A stretch of 8,616 nt of DNA, from contig CAMLKN010000093.1 in the NCBI GenBank assembly GCA_946480655.1, forward strand, positions 1 to 8,616. The letters are read 5' to 3'. Within the stretch, counting starts at the first letter, position 1. Each line of letters starts with the position of its first letter. The notes below the pieces were generated by a model. It saw only the letters and a list, made by a program, of their open reading frames with translations. It had not been told where the DNA came from and searched no databases. Shown here piece by piece: positions 7,470 through 8,616 of the stretch. The stretch comes from an uncultured Devosia sp. Lineage in GTDB: Bacteria; Pseudomonadota; Alphaproteobacteria; Rhizobiales; Devosiaceae. Position numbers and translations under genes: made by a program.

Positions 7470-7498
7470 CTTATGCGATGATTTGCGCGCCCGGCCAA
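7470..7498 (-). promoter_or_regulatory. Candidate promoter for the amiC-mrcA unit
   Basis: The minus strand reads TTGGCC (7493-7498), a 17-base spacer and CATAAG (7470-7475), each matching the sigma70 consensus at 4 of 6 positions. Transcription would begin near 7463, about 67 bases before the TTG start at 7396 and inside the longer alternative reading frame. The spacing is ideal but the matches are modest. Confidence 0.35.
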
Positions 7499-7546
7499 GG
7501 AACGCACCGGTAAAACCCGTGTGCAGGTGTCATTTTGACTTTCCTG

Positions 7547-7575
7547 TTGCCATTCCAGCGCAACTTTCCTACACG
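7547..7575 (+). promoter_or_regulatory. Candidate promoter for rne
   Basis: TTGCCA (7547-7552) matches TTGACA at 5 of 6 positions. It is followed by a 17-base spacer and TACACG (7570-7575), a weak -10. A start near 7582 would give an rne leader of about 375 bases. TTGACT at 7535-7540 is a second -35-like word without a good partner at 16-18 bases. Confidence 0.3.
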
Positions 7576-7957
7576 CTAGTAATGCAGGTGCGTGTGTTTC
7601 GTGGCCGTTTTCGGGGTTTGACTAACGCCCCCTATGGCCAGGAGCGAACGTTGCGGTTTCAACGCCCTGCAGCGACGAATTTCGACCCAACCGGGTCGGA
7701 CGGTGCCAGGCGTCAGGCCTGACACCCAATAGGAAGAGGTCATATGGCCCGCTGGCGAACAGAGCGCGACGCGATCGAGACTACCGATTGCCGCTTTGCT
7801 TCGTCCTCTAGGCCGGCCGTGACCGACAAGACCAAGGCGCTGAACGTGAGAGGTTCGCGCCGCCCAACATCAAACCTATTCGCCCCGCAATGCGCCACAC
7901 CCGGGATGCCGCCTATCCGGCGTCCCCTTGTCGGCGCGCGGGTGCGCGGAGTTTACT
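7576..7957 (+). promoter_or_regulatory. Long structured 5' leader of rne
   Basis: About 380 bases without a certain gene separate the candidate promoter from rne. Clear hairpins are: CGACCC (7683-7688) with GGGTCG (7693-7698), loop AACC; GGTG-C-CAGGC (7702-7711) with GCCTG-A-CACC (7717-7726), a 9-pair stem broken by one C-A mismatch, loop GTCAG; and CGCGC (7935-7939) with GCGCG (7944-7948), directly at the rne ribosome-binding site. A looser pairing, CCGG/CCGG with AT/AT, lies near 7901-7920. In Escherichia coli, RNase E controls its own mRNA through hairpins in a long rne leader. A similar role here is inference, and these hairpins are not shown to be related to the E. coli ones. A possible upstream ORF begins at 7744. 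Confidence 0.55.
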
Positions 7958-8028
7958 ATGGCGACCAAGAGAATGCTGGTGGATGCCATCCACCCGGAAG
8001 AAACACGGATTGTCGTTACCGCCGGTAA
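7744..8028 (+). CDS. Possible upstream ORF in the rne leader, 94 aa, doubtful
   Basis: An ATG at 7744 is preceded by the purine-rich AGGAAGAGG (7731-7739), a strong Shine-Dalgarno with a 4-base spacer. It lies directly after the large leader hairpin. The frame runs 94 codons and ends 71 bases inside rne in another frame, so its translation would pass through the rne start. The first 35 codons have about 80% G/C in third positions, like a coding region; later codons are rarer. The product (starting MARWRTERD) is basic and resembles nothing I know. It may be a regulatory upstream ORF, a misplaced-looking RBS in an untranslated leader, or chance. Confidence 0.25.
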   Translation: MARWRTERDAIETTDCRFASSSRPAVTDKTKALNVRGSRRPTSNLFAPQCATPGMPPIRRPLVGARVRGVYYGDQENAGGCHPPGRNTDCRYRR

Positions 8029-8616
8029 CCGGCTCGAGGAGTTCGACTTCGAATCGGCGACCCGCCGCCAGTTGCGGGGTAATATCTACCTCGCAAAGGT
8101 GACGCGGGTGGAGCCCAGCCTGCAGGCGGCCTTCGTCGAATATGGCGGCAACCGCCATGGCTTCCTCGCCTTTTCGGAAATCCATCCCGACTACTACCAG
8201 ATCCCCGTGGCCGACCGCGAAGCTCTGCTGCGCGATGAGGAGCACGAGGACGATCACCACGACGAGGTCGAGGAGACCATCTCCCTCCCCGAAGGCGTGA
8301 CCGAGCCCGACGCCGAGGCCGATCCGCAGGAACCGGGCGACGCCAGCCATATCGAGCAGGCCCCGGCCAACACCGAGCCGGTCGAATCCATTGGTGGTGC
8401 CGATGCGCTCGAGGAAGTGCCGGAACGTCGCCGTTCCAGCCAGCAGCGCCGTCACCAGTACAAGATCCAGGAAGTCATCAAGCGCCGCCAGGTCATGCTG
8501 GTGCAGGTAGTCAAGGAAGAGCGCGGCAACAAGGGCGCGGCTCTGACCACCTACCTGTCGCTGGCCGGCCGCTATTCCGTGCTGATGCCGAACACCGCCC
8601 GTGGCGGCGGCATTTC
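7958..8616 (+). CDS. rne: Ribonuclease E, N-terminal part (3' partial)
   Basis: Endoribonuclease of the RNase E/G family, the main enzyme starting mRNA decay and processing rRNA and tRNA precursors, normally the scaffold of the degradosome at the inner membrane. The ATG at 7958 has GGAG at 7948-7951 with a 6-base spacer. The first 219 residues are present and the frame runs off the right edge. Family landmarks are MATKRMLVDA, EEFDFES, the S1-domain stretch NIYLAKVTRVEPSLQAAFVEYG followed by RHGFL, and KEERGNKGAALTTYLSLAG, which leads into LMPNTARGGGI. The S1 domain is split by an insert (about residues 84-167). It is very acidic first (EEHEDDHHDEVEE and on) and ends basic (RRRSSQQRRHQ), longer than the corresponding short loop in E. 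coli and as I recall for alphaproteobacterial RNase E. The catalytic DNase I-like domain, Zn-link and C-terminal scaffold lie outside the window. Confidence 0.97.
   Translation, partial: MATKRMLVDAIHPEETRIVVTAGNRLEEFDFESATRRQLRGNIYLAKVTRVEPSLQAAFVEYGGNRHGFLAFSEIHPDYYQIPVADREALLRDEEHEDDHHDEVEETISLPEGVTEPDAEADPQEPGDASHIEQAPANTEPVESIGGADALEEVPERRRSSQQRRHQYKIQEVIKRRQVMLVQVVKEERGNKGAALTTYLSLAGRYSVLMPNTARGGGI

Noticed and set aside
5021..7513. An 830-codon open frame on the plus strand, antisense to mrcA and the amidase
   Set aside because: It is the mirror of two well-supported genes on the other strand. High G/C third positions remove stops from the opposite strand, and the product (rich in R, G, H, Q) matches no family.
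7522..7590. Direct repeat TGCAGGTG at 7522-7529 and 7583-7590 flanking the rne promoter region
   Set aside because: Eight bases with a 61-base pitch can arise by chance, and neither copy has a palindromic operator form.
7913..8455. A 180-codon minus-strand frame opposite the rne start
   Set aside because: Antisense of the conserved RNase E N-terminus, with no supporting start signal or motif.

Overview
This is a GC-rich window that looks like ordinary core chromosome of an alphaproteobacterium, most likely Hyphomicrobiales (Rhizobiales) and perhaps Devosia-like. Three things point there. The first is the gene order rne / amidase / class A PBP. The second is an RNase E whose S1 domain is split by a long acidic insert. 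The third is a set of palindromic intergenic repeats of a style I associate with this order. The assignment to order is reasonable; the genus is a guess.

Layout, left to right. (1) Positions 1-1229, plus strand: the 3' part of a D-Ala-D-Ala carboxypeptidase (peptidase S11) ending in a SPOR domain. (2) 1230-1386: a spacer holding three inverted repeats. (3) 1387-1659, plus: a 90-residue protein I do not recognise. (4) 1660-1778: a composite palindromic repeat between converging genes. (5) 1779-3140, minus: a MATE-family efflux transporter. (6) 3141-3412: a spacer with no gene. (7) 3413-3496, minus: tRNA-Leu(CAA). (8) 3575-6082, minus: the bifunctional class A penicillin-binding protein PBP1A. 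(9) 6167-7396, minus: a zinc-dependent N-acetylmuramoyl-L-alanine amidase with an AMIN domain. (10) About 7397-7957: a divergent control region with a long, hairpin-rich leader. (11) 7958 to the window end, plus: the 5' part of rne (RNase E).

Four of the genes concern the cell envelope. PBP1A polymerises and cross-links glycan, the S11 enzyme trims stem pentapeptides, and the amidase cuts stem peptides from glycan. The SPOR domain (which binds denuded glycan) and the AMIN domain are both typical of enzymes sent to the division site. The amidase and PBP1A form a likely transcription unit facing away from rne. RNase E is the main mRNA-decay endonuclease, and its long leader is where autoregulation would be expected.

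I see no phage, IS, CRISPR, defence or secondary-metabolite locus, and no strong case for an undescribed system. The best leads are the rne leader (a possible upstream ORF with a strong ribosome-binding site, and a hairpin abutting the rne Shine-Dalgarno), the unrecognised 90-residue protein, the palindromic repeats, and the tRNA-Leu in the place where prfB often follows mrcA.
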